A DNA stretch of 37,478 nt, taken from Alphaproteobacteria bacterium. Lineage in GTDB: Bacteria; Pseudomonadota; Alphaproteobacteria; Reyranellales; Reyranellaceae. Location of the stretch: positions 1-37,478 of the forward strand of contig JAFAKN010000119.1 in assembly GCA_019235415.1 (NCBI GenBank), written 5' to 3'. Position 1 is the first letter of the stretch; each line of letters starts with the position of its first letter. Made by a program: the position numbers and the translations under genes. Shown one piece after another: positions 26,821 through 35,669 of this stretch. The notes beneath the pieces were generated by a model, which made no database searches, was not told where the DNA came from, and saw only the letters and a program-made list of their open reading frames with translations.

Positions 26821-28110
26821 TTATCGCCGCTTGTCGCGCAGCTTTTTCCAGTAGTCGAGCCGCTTCAGAATCTCGCGTTCGAAGCCGCGCTCGACAGGGC
26901 GATAATATTCCTCGCGTGCCATGCCGTCGGGGAAATAGTTCTGGCCTGAGAAGCCGTCCTCGGCATCGTGGTCGTATTCGTAGCCGCGGCCGTAGCCGAT
27001 CTCCTTCATGAGCCTGGTCGGCGCATTCAGGATGTGCATGGGCGGCGCCAGCGAGCCATGCGTCTTCGCCGCGCGCCGCGCCGCACCAAACGCCGTGTAG
27101 CCCGAGTTCGACTTGGGTGCCGTGGCGAGATAGATCACCGCCTGCGCGATGGCGAGCTCGCCTTCCGGAGAGCCGAGACGATCGTAGGTGTCCCACGCTG
27201 CCAGCGTCTGCGTCAGCGCGTTCGGATCGGCCATGCCGACATCCTCGACCGCGAACCGCACCAGTCGACGCGCGATGTATTTGGGGTCTTCGCCGCCATC
27301 CAGCATGCGCGCAAACCAGTAGAGCGCTGCATCGACATCCGATCCGCGCAATGACTTGTGCAGGGCGCTGATCAGGTTGTAGTGCGCTTCCTGCGCCTTG
27401 TCGTAGAGCGGCGCGCGCTTCTGCAGGAGCGCGGCGAGGCGCGCCGGTGGGACCGGACCCTTCTCCTTCAGGCCGGCCAGCTGCTCGGCGAGACCGATGA
27501 GGTAACGGCCATCACCGTCGGCCATGGCGAACAGCGCCTCGCGGCCCTGCTCGTCGATCGGCAGCTTGTGGCCGAGCGCCTTCTCGGCGCGCTCGAGCAG
27601 GGTCGACAGCGCAGCGTCGTCGAGCCGGCGCAGCACGAGCACCTGACAGCGGGACAGCAAGGCAGCGTTGAGCTCGAAGGAAGGATTCTCGGTCGTGGCG
27701 CCGATCAGGGTGACGGTGCCGTCCTCGACGTAAGGCAGGAAACCGTCCTGCTGGGCGCGGTTGAAGCGATGGATCTCGTCGACGAACAAGAGCGTGCCCT
27801 TGCCATCGCGCCGCCGCTGGCGGGCCGCCTCGAAGATGCGGCGCAGATCGGCGACGCCGGAAAACACGGCGGACAGCGGCTCGAAGTGCAGCTCCGTCGC
27901 TTGCGCCAGGAGGCGGGCGATCGTCGTCTTGCCGCAGCCGGGCGGGCCCCACAGGATCAACGAGTTGAGTTTGCGGCTGGCCAGCATCCGGCCCAGCGGG
28001 CCTTCCGGCCCCAGCAGGTGATCCTGGCCCAGAATCTCGTCGAGCGACTTCGGACGCAGCTGCTCGGCAAGCGGCGTCGGGGCGAGCGAAGCGAACAGTT
28101 CAGCCGGCAC
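26821..28110 (-). CDS. rarA: Replication-associated recombination protein A (RarA/MgsA), AAA ATPase
   Basis: A clamp-loader-like AAA+ ATPase that acts at stalled replication forks; cytoplasmic, nucleoid-associated. The 429 residues start with the typical LAEQLRPKSLDEILGQDHLLG. Walker A is GPPGCGKT (55-62), Walker B is LLFVDEIHRF with D111-E112, and sensor 1 is TLIGATTENPSFELN. The C-terminal half has the RarA-specific KSLRGSDVDAALYWFARMLDGGEDPKYIARRLV and the end FSGQNYFPDGM. Nothing is missing. It is 18 bases downstream of the Deg protease gene on the same strand and converges on the peptide synthetase operon. Confidence 0.96.
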   Translation of the reverse strand: MPAELFASLAPTPLAEQLRPKSLDEILGQDHLLGPEGPLGRMLASRKLNSLILWGPPGCGKTTIARLLAQATELHFEPLSAVFSGVADLRRIFEAARQRRRDGKGTLLFVDEIHRFNRAQQDGFLPYVEDGTVTLIGATTENPSFELNAALLSRCQVLVLRRLDDAALSTLLERAEKALGHKLPIDEQGREALFAMADGDGRYLIGLAEQLAGLKEKGPVPPARLAALLQKRAPLYDKAQEAHYNLISALHKSLRGSDVDAALYWFARMLDGGEDPKYIARRLVRFAVEDVGMADPNALTQTLAAWDTYDRLGSPEGELAIAQAVIYLATAPKSNSGYTAFGAARRAAKTHGSLAPPMHILNAPTRLMKEIGYGRGYEYDHDAEDGFSGQNYFPDGMAREEYYRPVERGFEREILKRLDYWKKLRDKRR

Positions 28111-28128
28111 GCGACACCCTCACCAGGG

Positions 28129-29493
28129 CTAGCGGAACTGGACGGTGGAGACCATGCCCTCGCGGCCGATGCTCACGCTCGCGACGCCGTTGGCGATCCG
28201 CTTCTTGAGCTCGGCGACGTTGTGCACCTCCTGGCCGTTGACGCCCAGGATCATGTCGCCCGCGCGCACGAAGCGGCCGGCATAGGAGCCAGGCTTCACG
28301 TCCATGACGATGACGCCCGACCGCCATTCCACCAGGCCGAGCTCGTCGGCTACGGCCGGCGACATGTTGGCCACCGATGCACCGCTCAGCGGCTGACGCC
28401 CGTCGAGGTTGGCGAGATCGCGCGGCGGATCCTCCGGCGGCGGCGCGAGCTTCATGGTGAACACGAATTCCTTGCCGCCACGGATCACCTTGACCGGCAC
28501 CGTGGTGCCGACCTGCAGCGTGGCCAGCCGAAATCGCAGGCTCGCCTCGTCATCGATCGGCTGGTCCTTTATGCCGATGATGACATCGTTGCGCTTGAAG
28601 CCTGCACTTGCGCCTGGACCGCCCGGGAACACATCCTTGACCACCAGGCCGGCGGGCCGGTTGAGGTTGAGGCCGGCCGCGATGTCGCTGGTGACCCGCT
28701 GCATGTTCATGCCCATCCACGGGCGCACGATGCGGCCACCATGCTCGCCCAGCACGATCATGCGGGCAACGATGTTGGACGGCGTGGCGAAGCCGATGCC
28801 GACCGAGCCGCCGCTCTGCGAGTAGATCGCCGTGTTGATGCCGATCAGCCGGCCATCCAGGCTGACTAATGCACCGCCGGAGTTGCCGGGATTGATGGCG
28901 GCGTCGGTCTGGATGAAGAAGCTCGAATCGTTTACACCGCCCGCGCTGCGCGCCAACGCCGAAATGATGCCGCTGGTCACCGTCTGGTTCAGCCCGAACG
29001 GGTTGCCGATCGCCAGCACGATGTCGCCCACCTCGATCGAATCGGAATCGCGCAGCTCGAGGAAGGGGAACTTCTCGTCGCTCTCGATGCGCAGCAAGGC
29101 GAGGTCGTAGCGCTCGTCCTGGGTCACGACCTTGGCGTCGAATTCGCGCCGGTCGGCCAGCACCACGTGGATCTCGTCGGCACCCTTCACGACGTGAGCA
29201 TTGGTGACGATCAGTCCGTCGGGCCGCACCAGTACACCCGAGCCCAGCGAGTTCTGCACGCGCTCGCCGGCCTGCGGCGTGCCGGGAAATGGGAACAGCA
29301 GCCGCCGCTGAACACGGGCGGTGGTGGTGGTGTAGATGTTCACCACCGCTGGCGAGACGCGCTTGACCAGAGGGGCGTAGGAAAAGGCAAACTCGCTACG
29401 GTCCGAGGGCAGCGGTTGGGCGACGACCGGCGCCGCGCCCGTCGCCAGCGCGGCAAGCAACGCCATCCCCAGCACAAGTGGCCGCCCATTCAT
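28129..29493 (-). CDS. Periplasmic Deg/HtrA-type serine protease with two PDZ domains
   Basis: Envelope protein-quality protease. A signal peptide (LVLGMALLAALATGAAPVVAQ, cleavage near 25) leads into a trypsin-like domain with the triad H100 (TNAHVV), D130 (YDLALL) and S205 (GNSGGAL). Two PDZ domains follow (about 257-350 and 370-452), the first with GLVVKDVFPGGPGASAGFKRNDVI, the second with GVIVMDVKPGSYAGRFVRAGDMIL. The 454 residues fit DegQ/DegP; the long cage-forming loop LA appears short, which favours a DegQ- or DegS-like enzyme. Its coding strand continues into rarA, an arrangement suggesting one transcript. Confidence 0.94.
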   Translation of the reverse strand: MNGRPLVLGMALLAALATGAAPVVAQPLPSDRSEFAFSYAPLVKRVSPAVVNIYTTTTARVQRRLLFPFPGTPQAGERVQNSLGSGVLVRPDGLIVTNAHVVKGADEIHVVLADRREFDAKVVTQDERYDLALLRIESDEKFPFLELRDSDSIEVGDIVLAIGNPFGLNQTVTSGIISALARSAGGVNDSSFFIQTDAAINPGNSGGALVSLDGRLIGINTAIYSQSGGSVGIGFATPSNIVARMIVLGEHGGRIVRPWMGMNMQRVTSDIAAGLNLNRPAGLVVKDVFPGGPGASAGFKRNDVIIGIKDQPIDDEASLRFRLATLQVGTTVPVKVIRGGKEFVFTMKLAPPPEDPPRDLANLDGRQPLSGASVANMSPAVADELGLVEWRSGVIVMDVKPGSYAGRFVRAGDMILGVNGQEVHNVAELKKRIANGVASVSIGREGMVSTVQFR

Positions 29494-29588
29494 TTGCCCG
29501 TCTCCACTACCCTGGATCGGATTTGCGGTTTCCCGGTTGTCAAATCAAGAGTTGATCGCTTCGGCGAGATCGCCGACGCTTCAGTTTA

Positions 29589-31946
29589 TCAGCTGCAGCG
29601 CGAATAGCCGCAATTTAGACAGACGTCGCAGCCTTCCTGGTGGCTGAGCGCGCCCGCCCCGCAGTTCGGGCACTGCGTCAGACCCGCCGCGGCGGATGTC
29701 CCCTGAGGCGGCGGGGTCCGCGGGGCACCGGCCGCCAGCCGCAGCCGCTGGTCGGCCGCCTGAGCGGGCCGCGGTTGGTCCGCCGAGGTGAGAAAGCCGA
29801 TCTCGAGCAGATGGCGCTCGATCACGCCCCCGATCGCCGCCAGCAGCGAGGGTACGTAGCGGCCCTCCATCCATTGCCCGCCGCGTGGATCGAAGACCGC
29901 CTTCAGCTCCTCGACCACGAAGGAGACGTCGCCGCCCCGGCGGAACACCGCCGAAATCATGCGGGTCAGCGCCACGGTCCAGGCGTAGTGCTCCATGTTC
30001 TTGGAATTGATGAAGATCTCGAACGGGCGGCGGCGCCCGTCCTGCACCACGTCGTTGATGGTGATGTAGATCGCGTGATCGCTGCCCGGCCATTTGATCT
30101 TGTAGGTCCGGCCCGGCAATTCGTCGGGCCGGTCGAGCGGTTGGGCAATGTAGACGACGCCCGCCTCGCGGGCCGCCGGCACGAGCGCCGCGGTAGCCGT
30201 CAACGCGGTGGCCGTCGGCGGGGCGGTTGCCGGCGCCGCCACGGCGCCCGAGTGAGTGGTCCTGACCTCGAGCACGGCCCCGGTCACCTCGTTCGGCCGG
30301 TACGTTGTGCAGCCCTTGCAGCCCAGCTGATAAGCCTCCTCGTAGACGTCCTTGAAGGCCTCGAAAGAGATGTCCCGCGGCAAGTTGATGGTCTTGGAGA
30401 TCGAACTGTCGACGAACTCCTGGGCTGCCGCCTGCATTGCCAGGTGATCGGCGGGGCTGAGCGTCTGGGCGTCGACGAAAACTTCCGAAGGAGGCGCCTC
30501 GTCGCCGCGCAGCTGCCGCCACACCCGCAGTGCGTGATCCTCGACGTTTTCTTCGCGCTTCGACCCGTCGGGCTGCAGCACGTTCCTGACATGGCTGAAG
30601 GCGAACACCGGCTCGATGCCGGACGAGACGTTGTTGGCCAGGAGCGAGATCGTGCCGGTCGGGGCGATGGAATTCAGCAGCGCATTGCGGATGCCATAGC
30701 GGCCGATCGCCGTGCGCACCTCCTCCGACAAGCCACGCACGGTCTCGCCCGCCAGATAGCGCCCGCGGTCGTACATCGGGAAACTGCCCTTTTCCGCGGC
30801 CATGTCGGCCGATGCCAGATAGGAGAGCCGCTGCACCATGCCGAGCCATTCGCGCGTCAGCCGGACGGCCTCGGCGGATCCGTATCGGGTGCCGCAGAGG
30901 ATCAGCGCGTCGGCGAGACCGGTCACGCCGAGCCCGATGCGACGCTTGGCCTTCGCTTCCTCCGCCTGCTGGGCCAGGGGGTAGCGCGAGACGTCGATCA
31001 CGTTGTCCAGCATGCGAATGGCAACCGGAACCAGCTTCTCCAGCGCCTCGGCATCGAGCCGAGCCCGCGCCGTGAACGGCTCGGCGATCAGTGCCGCAAG
31101 ATTGATCGAGCCAAGCAGACAAGCACCGTACGGCGGCAACGGCTGCTCACCGCAAGGATTGGTTGCATTGATCGATTCGCAGTAGTGCAGATTGTTGCGC
31201 CGGTTGACCCGATCGATGAAGATGACGCCAGGCTCGGCATAGTCGTAGGTGGCGCGCATGATGCGCTCCCACAGGCCGCGCGCCCGCACGGTGCGATAGA
31301 CCTTGCCGGCGAACACCAGATCCCAGTCAGCGTCTTCCCTCACGGCGTTCATGAAGGCGTCGGTCGCCAATACCGAGACGTTGAACATGCGCAGGCGCCG
31401 GGGATCGCGCTTGGCGTCGACGAAGGCTTCGATGTCTCGGTGGTCGCCACGCAAGGACGCAATCAACGCGCCACGGCGCGAGCCCGCGCTCATGATGGTG
31501 CGGCACATCGAATCCCAGACGTCCATGAAGGACAGCGGCCCCGAAGCGTCGGCGCCGACGCCCTTCACCGGCGCGCCCTGCGGACGCAGCGTCGAGAAGT
31601 CGTGGCCGATGCCGCCTCCCTGCTGCATGGTGAGCGCCGCCTCGCGCAACTGCTCGAAGATGCCCGACATGTCGTCGGGGATCGCGCCCATCACGAAGCA
31701 GTTGAAGAGGGTGACGCTGCGCCCGGTACCGGCACCGGCCAGCACCCTACCGGCTGGGAGGAACTTGAATCCGCGCAGCGCCTCGTGAAAGCGGCCGACC
31801 CACAGGTCCGGGTTGGCTTCCGGGGCAGCCAAGGCTCTGGCGACGCGCCACCAAGTCGCGTCCAGATCGGCGTCGGCTTGGTCGGACGCATCGCGAAAGC
31901 GGTACTTCATGTCCCAGATGCGCTGCGAGACCGGCGACCAATCCAT
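29589..31946 (-). CDS. nrdJ: Vitamin B12-dependent ribonucleoside-diphosphate reductase (class II)
   Basis: Makes deoxyribonucleotides using adenosylcobalamin, without an oxygen-dependent small subunit. The 785-residue protein shows the class II core: GRVLAGAGTGRSVTLFNCFVMG, MQQGGGIGHDFSTLRP, NATNPCGEQPLPPYGACLLGSINL with active-site cysteines, and LNSIAPTGTISLLANNVSSGIEPVF. After a proline/alanine-rich linker (about 575-610) and the TSCPD-like region (TYKIKWPGSDHAIYITIND), it ends in a zinc-ribbon tail CPNCGAGALSHQEGCDVCLNCG. This architecture is standard in alphaproteobacterial NrdJ. It starts three bases after the plsC stop, so it is the second gene of a unit. No cobalamin riboswitch is visible in front of that unit. 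Confidence 0.96.
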   Translation of the reverse strand: MDWSPVSQRIWDMKYRFRDASDQADADLDATWWRVARALAAPEANPDLWVGRFHEALRGFKFLPAGRVLAGAGTGRSVTLFNCFVMGAIPDDMSGIFEQLREAALTMQQGGGIGHDFSTLRPQGAPVKGVGADASGPLSFMDVWDSMCRTIMSAGSRRGALIASLRGDHRDIEAFVDAKRDPRRLRMFNVSVLATDAFMNAVREDADWDLVFAGKVYRTVRARGLWERIMRATYDYAEPGVIFIDRVNRRNNLHYCESINATNPCGEQPLPPYGACLLGSINLAALIAEPFTARARLDAEALEKLVPVAIRMLDNVIDVSRYPLAQQAEEAKAKRRIGLGVTGLADALILCGTRYGSAEAVRLTREWLGMVQRLSYLASADMAAEKGSFPMYDRGRYLAGETVRGLSEEVRTAIGRYGIRNALLNSIAPTGTISLLANNVSSGIEPVFAFSHVRNVLQPDGSKREENVEDHALRVWRQLRGDEAPPSEVFVDAQTLSPADHLAMQAAAQEFVDSSISKTINLPRDISFEAFKDVYEEAYQLGCKGCTTYRPNEVTGAVLEVRTTHSGAVAAPATAPPTATALTATAALVPAAREAGVVYIAQPLDRPDELPGRTYKIKWPGSDHAIYITINDVVQDGRRRPFEIFINSKNMEHYAWTVALTRMISAVFRRGGDVSFVVEELKAVFDPRGGQWMEGRYVPSLLAAIGGVIERHLLEIGFLTSADQPRPAQAADQRLRLAAGAPRTPPPQGTSAAAGLTQCPNCGAGALSHQEGCDVCLNCGYSRCS

Positions 31947-31949
31947 CTC

Positions 31950-32723
31950 CTAGGCGCTCCGACTTTCCACATCAACAAGATCGTTCTTTATTTGTTCCGA
32001 CCGAGCTTGTGTCAAGAGCCTATCCGTCGCGCTTTCGATGCGCTGATGCAACAGCGCCATGAAGGCCTTGCGGTCGAGCCCGGGCAGGATTGGCGGCAGC
32101 ACCTCCACGTCGATGAGACCTGGCCGCTTGATGAATTGGCGTCGGCCCCAGAACAGCCCCGAGTTCAACGCCACCGGAACGACAGGGATGCCGAGCTGGC
32201 GGTAGAGCGCGGCGATGCCGACGTGGTAGGGGCGCTCCATCCCGATCGCGACCCGGGTGCCCTCCGGGAAGATCACGATCGACCGGCCGTCGGCGACGAC
32301 GGCCTGCGACTGGCGCACGAGGCCGCGCAAGGCGGACGGCCCCTCGCCCCGGTCGACCGCGATGTTGCCGGCACGCGCCATGGCCCAACCGACGATGGGA
32401 ATGGACAGCAGCTCGCGTTTGAGCACGATCGCCGCATCGGGAAAAACAAGCGTGTAGGCGAGCGTCTCCCAGGACGACTGATGCTTGGAGGCGATGATCA
32501 CCGGGCCGGCCGGCAAGTGCTCCAGGCCGCGCACCCGATGCGTCAAGCCGACCGTCAGCCGGAGCCACCACAGGACGAAGCGAATCCAGAACTGCGCCCA
32601 GCGGACGACCATGCGCCGCGGCAACAGCAGGATCGGCGCGCCACCAAGCGCGATCAGTGTCGTGCCGGCGTACCAGCCGACATTGAAGCAAAACGACCGC
32701 AGCCAAAGGGAAAGATCTGTCAT
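31950..32723 (-). CDS. plsC: 1-acyl-sn-glycerol-3-phosphate acyltransferase (PlsC family)
   Basis: Acylates lysophosphatidic acid to phosphatidic acid at the inner membrane. The 257 residues have a hydrophobic N-terminal region (GWYAGTTLIALGGAPILLLP and FWIRFVLWWLRL) and the acyltransferase motifs: KHQSSWE with H81 and E86 where the textbook motif is H-x4-D, then GNIAVDRG, FPEGTR and VPVALNSG. The E for D change is, to my memory, usual in alphaproteobacterial PlsC, so activity is expected. It is followed directly by nrdJ on the same strand and is divergent from the zinc-ribbon gene across a 73-base gap that must hold both promoters. Confidence 0.93.
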   Translation of the reverse strand: MTDLSLWLRSFCFNVGWYAGTTLIALGGAPILLLPRRMVVRWAQFWIRFVLWWLRLTVGLTHRVRGLEHLPAGPVIIASKHQSSWETLAYTLVFPDAAIVLKRELLSIPIVGWAMARAGNIAVDRGEGPSALRGLVRQSQAVVADGRSIVIFPEGTRVAIGMERPYHVGIAALYRQLGIPVVPVALNSGLFWGRRQFIKRPGLIDVEVLPPILPGLDRKAFMALLHQRIESATDRLLTQARSEQIKNDLVDVESRSA

Positions 32724-32796
32724 GCTTGTAAGCCCAGTGTCGGGGCCCTAATGTCCGGCCGCAAGCACATCCGGTTGGGACTTTTCGTTCGTCAGC

Positions 32797-33444
32797 ATGC
32801 AGGTCACTTGTCCCAATTGCAGGGCGCGATACGCCGTCGATCCGCTGGCGATCGGCGCCTCAGGACGCACCGTCCAGTGCGCGCGCTGCAGCCAGCGCTG
32901 GTTCGAGACGATGAAGCTCTCGGACAATCCTGCTCCGCCTCCCCCTCCCGCGGTCGAGCCGACGCCGGCAGCGCAGGCCGGCTACACCGCGAACCTGCCC
33001 GCGGTGATCGCACCGCCGCCGAAGGTTCATTGGGGTCGTTGGATCTCGGCCGCCGCGGTTCTTCTGCTGGCGGCAGGTGCCGCCGTGTTCGCGTATCGCG
33101 ACGAGCTGAGCAGCCGCCTACCGATTCAATGGCGGAGCTTGCTGGGCGATCGCAGCACGCCCAAGCCGACGCAAGGCCCACGCCTCGAGCTCGACATGAC
33201 CGCGAGCAGTGTCGAGCTGGCCGACGGCCGCTACGTTGTGCGGGGCGAGTTGTTGAACGCAGGGACCGCTCCCGGCTCGGCGACTGCCCTCAAGCTGATC
33301 TTCCGTAACGGCGACGACGTCCTGGGCGAGCGGACCTATCCTTTGGTCGAGGGGCCGATCGGCCCCGGCCAGCGGCTGTCCTTCAGCCGGCCGTTGGACG
33401 ACCCGCCGGACGGCACGACCAATGTCGTGCCCAGCGTCGAATGA
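32797..33444 (+). CDS. Zinc-ribbon (MJ0042-type) membrane protein with DUF3426 domain
   Basis: A 215-residue protein. The N-terminal zinc ribbon has C5-x2-C8 and C28-x2-C31 (MQVTCPNCRARY, VQCARCSQRW), the MJ0042-type motif common at the start of alphaproteobacterial membrane proteins. A proline-rich linker (about 47-76) leads to one transmembrane helix (about 82-100, WISAAAVLLLAAGAAVFAY) and a periplasmic DUF3426-like beta domain (LELDMTASSVELADGRYVVRGELLNAG). The function is unknown; the topology suggests sensing or scaffolding across the membrane. Its end and the next gene's start share a 13-base direct duplication. Confidence 0.85.
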   Translation: MQVTCPNCRARYAVDPLAIGASGRTVQCARCSQRWFETMKLSDNPAPPPPPAVEPTPAAQAGYTANLPAVIAPPPKVHWGRWISAAAVLLLAAGAAVFAYRDELSSRLPIQWRSLLGDRSTPKPTQGPRLELDMTASSVELADGRYVVRGELLNAGTAPGSATALKLIFRNGDDVLGERTYPLVEGPIGPGQRLSFSRPLDDPPDGTTNVVPSVE

Positions 33445-33464
33445 CCCTGTTGAATGACCCTGTC
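33439..33464. repeat. 13-bp tandem duplication at the zinc-ribbon/hpt junction
   Basis: GAATGACCCTGTT is followed directly by GAATGACCCTGTC. The first copy contains the stop of the zinc-ribbon gene and an ATG out of the hpt frame; the second provides the ATG at 33454. The duplication probably moved the upstream start relative to the older one. Confidence 0.7.
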
Positions 33465-34020
33465 GAACGACGAGCTTGCCATGCCCGACCGTCCCACCGT
33501 CTCGATCCGCTTCTCGGCCCAGCAGATCGCCGAGCGCGTCGACGCCATGGCAGGGGAACTCGCCGCCAAGCTTCCGGCCGACACGCTGGTCGTGTCGGTG
33601 CTGAAAGGTAGTTTCGTGTTCGCCGCCGACCTGATCCGCGCCCTGAGCCGCGCCGGCGCCGACTGGTCGATGGATTTCGTCACCCTGTCGAGCTACGGCA
33701 CCGGCACCGAGACGACCGGCCGCGTGCGCATCGTGCGCGACATCGTCGACGACGTGCGCCATCGCGAGGTCCTGCTGGTCGACGACATCCTGGAGTCGGG
33801 CTACACGCTGAGCTTCGCCAAGAATCTGCTGATCGAACGCGGCGCGCGCCACGTCTCCGTCTGCACCCTGCTCGACAAGACCGGCAAGCGCCGCACCAAG
33901 CTCGAGGCGGATTTCGTGGGCTTCCAGGTCGGCGATGAGTTTTTGGTCGGCTACGGCCTCGACTGGGCGCACCGCTTCAGGGGGCTGCCGTATATCGGCG
34001 TGGTGGAGAAGAAGTCCTAG
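33454..34020 (+). CDS. hpt: Hypoxanthine(-guanine) phosphoribosyltransferase
   Basis: Purine salvage: hypoxanthine or guanine plus PRPP gives IMP or GMP, in the cytoplasm. The PRPP-binding signature VLLVDDILESGYTL is at about 106-119; VVSVLKGSFVFAADLIRAL and MDFVTLSSYGTGTETTGRVRIV are the other conserved blocks; the end is DWAHRFRGLPYIGVVEKK. The ATG at 33454 gives 188 residues; the ATG at 33481 would give 179 and is equally plausible, since neither has a strong ribosome binding site and the first lies in a duplicated 13-mer. The stop TAG lies inside the 4-base target duplication of the adjoining insertion sequence, so the protein is intact despite the insertion touching its last codon. Confidence 0.94.
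   Translation: MTLSNDELAMPDRPTVSIRFSAQQIAERVDAMAGELAAKLPADTLVVSVLKGSFVFAADLIRALSRAGADWSMDFVTLSSYGTGTETTGRVRIVRDIVDDVRHREVLLVDDILESGYTLSFAKNLLIERGARHVSVCTLLDKTGKRRTKLEADFVGFQVGDEFLVGYGLDWAHRFRGLPYIGVVEKKS
34017..34020. repeat. Target site duplication CTAG, left copy
   Basis: CTAG directly precedes the left terminal inverted repeat of the insertion sequence and recurs directly after the right one (35666-35669). Its TAG is the hpt stop. Confidence 0.85.
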
Positions 34021-35665
34021 CCCGGATATCTCAAGAGTGAGAGGTGCATCGGAGTCCCGAGTCTGCGAAAAGTGTTTTGCGACGACATTTTTCGAGACCA
34101 GAGGAGGGACGTCCGATGCCGACAGAGTGTAATGCGGATTTGTTTGGCTTTGCACCTGTTGAAAGGCGCCGTGTGGTTGCGTCGTTCGGCGGCGGGTCGA
34201 TCACGTCGGATGCGGGCGGTCTGCTGTTGGGAGCGACGGATCGAGCGATTGGTCTGGTGGAGCGGTTCGCCGGGTGCTTTGTGGATCGGCGGGCGCGGAC
34301 GCTGATCGAGCATGAGGTTCGTACGCTTGTGGGACAGCGTGTGTTCGGGCTGGCTCTGGGCTACGAGGACGTCAACGACCACGACCACCTTCGGCACGAC
34401 CGGCTGTTTGCGGTGCTGGCGGGCAAGCTCGAGGCGCGGCGCGAAGACTGCGCGCCTGTTGCGGGCAAGAGCACGTTGAACCGGCTGGAGCTTAGCCGGC
34501 CCGAGCCTTCGAAGTATCACAAGATCAGCCACGATCCCGAGGCGATCGAGGGGCTGTTGGTGGATCTGTTCATGGAGGCACATCAACGGGCTCCGTCGCA
34601 GATCGTGCTGGACCTGGACGCCACCGACGATCCGCTGCACGGCAAGCAGGAGGGCCGCTTCTTCCACGGCTACTACGACTGCTACTGCTACATGCCGCTG
34701 TACATCTTCTGCGGCCGGCATCTGCTGGCGGCCAAGCTGCGGCGGTCCAACATCGACGGCGCGGCCGGATCGGTCGAGGAGGTGGCGCGGATCGTGGGGC
34801 AGATTCGCCAGCGCTGGCAGCGGGTGCGCATCCTGCTGCGCGCCGATTCGGGCTTTGCCCGCGAGGCGCTGATGGCGTGGTGCGAAAGCAATGGCGTGGA
34901 CTACGCATTCGGCCTGCAGCGCAATGATCGCCTGGCCGAGGAGATCGACGCTGAGCTGGCTGAGGCGCAGGTCGAGAGCCAGCGCACCGGCCGGCCGGCG
35001 CGCCGCTTCAAGGACTTCCAGTGGACGACGCGCAAGAGCTGGAGCCGCAGGCGGCGGGTGATCGCCAAGGCCGAATGGACCCAGGGCGAAGCCAACCCAC
35101 GCTTCATCGTCACCTCGCTGGGCCGCCACGAGGTCAAGGGTCGGCACCTCTACGAGAAGATCTACTGCGCCCGCGGCGACATGGAGAACCGCATCAAGGA
35201 GTGCCAGGGCGAGCTGTTCGCCGATCGCACGTCGAGCGCCACCATGCGCGCCAACCAGCTACGCCTGTGGTTCGCCTCGATGGCCTATGTGCTGCTCTGC
35301 GCGCTGCGCCGCATCGCCCTGGGCCGCACCCGCTTCGCCAAGGCAAGCTGCGGCTCCATCCGTCTGGCCTTGCTCAAGATCGGCGCGCTGGTCACCATCA
35401 GTGTCAGGCGCATCAAGTTCGCCATGGCATCGGGCTATCCCTACCAGGACGACTTCCGAAAGGCCCATGTCTTGCTCACCGCGGCGGTCCGCTGACGAAC
35501 CAGACAGCGCATAGCCGACAACATCGCCGCCCCACCCACCGCATCGCGGCTCGCGGCCGCGCGTCCGAACAGGACCTATCACGACACAAGAACTTACTAT
35601 GCACTAATCAACTTATAGTGGCAAGCCATCTGACCTACCCAACGGCCGCGTTTGAGAAATCCGGG
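34021..35665 (+). mobile_element. Complete IS1380-family insertion sequence, 1645 bp
   Basis: The left end begins CCCGGATATCTCAAG and the reverse complement of the right end begins CCCGGATTTCTCAAA, an inverted repeat of about 15 bp with two differences. Both ends are flanked by CTAG, a 4-bp target duplication as expected for this family. One full-length transposase gene fills the element, so it is probably active or recently so. The 170 bases between the transposase stop and the right end hold no gene. Insertion is exactly at the junction of hpt and a convergent pseudogene. Confidence 0.93.
34116..35495 (+). CDS. IS1380-family transposase
   Basis: A DDE transposase of 459 residues. The ATG at 34116 has a strong ribosome binding site (GAGGAGGGA). 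Family features are the N-terminal SFGGGSITSDAGGLLL, the first acidic block VLDLDATDDPLHG, the second LLRADSGFAREAL, and the C-terminal RGDMENRIKECQGELFADRTS with the catalytic glutamate, then MRANQLRLWFASMAYVLL. The frame is uninterrupted. Translation from the upstream in-frame start at 34044 would read through the terminal repeat region and is not supported. Confidence 0.95.
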   Translation: MPTECNADLFGFAPVERRRVVASFGGGSITSDAGGLLLGATDRAIGLVERFAGCFVDRRARTLIEHEVRTLVGQRVFGLALGYEDVNDHDHLRHDRLFAVLAGKLEARREDCAPVAGKSTLNRLELSRPEPSKYHKISHDPEAIEGLLVDLFMEAHQRAPSQIVLDLDATDDPLHGKQEGRFFHGYYDCYCYMPLYIFCGRHLLAAKLRRSNIDGAAGSVEEVARIVGQIRQRWQRVRILLRADSGFAREALMAWCESNGVDYAFGLQRNDRLAEEIDAELAEAQVESQRTGRPARRFKDFQWTTRKSWSRRRRVIAKAEWTQGEANPRFIVTSLGRHEVKGRHLYEKIYCARGDMENRIKECQGELFADRTSSATMRANQLRLWFASMAYVLLCALRRIALGRTRFAKASCGSIRLALLKIGALVTISVRRIKFAMASGYPYQDDFRKAHVLLTAAVR

Positions 35666-35669
35666 CTAG
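35666..35669. repeat. Target site duplication CTAG, right copy
   Basis: The second copy of CTAG, directly after the right inverted repeat. On the reverse strand it supplies the TAG stop of the MBL-fold pseudogene. Confidence 0.85.

Noticed and set aside
31947-32796. Cobalamin riboswitch controlling nrdJ
   Set aside because: nrdJ directly follows plsC with three bases between, and the 73-base region before plsC is too short and lacks a B12-box-like sequence.
29640-33308. 1222-codon plus-strand open frame opposite nrdJ and plsC
   Set aside because: Antisense shadow; it crosses gene boundaries and has no recognisable domain.
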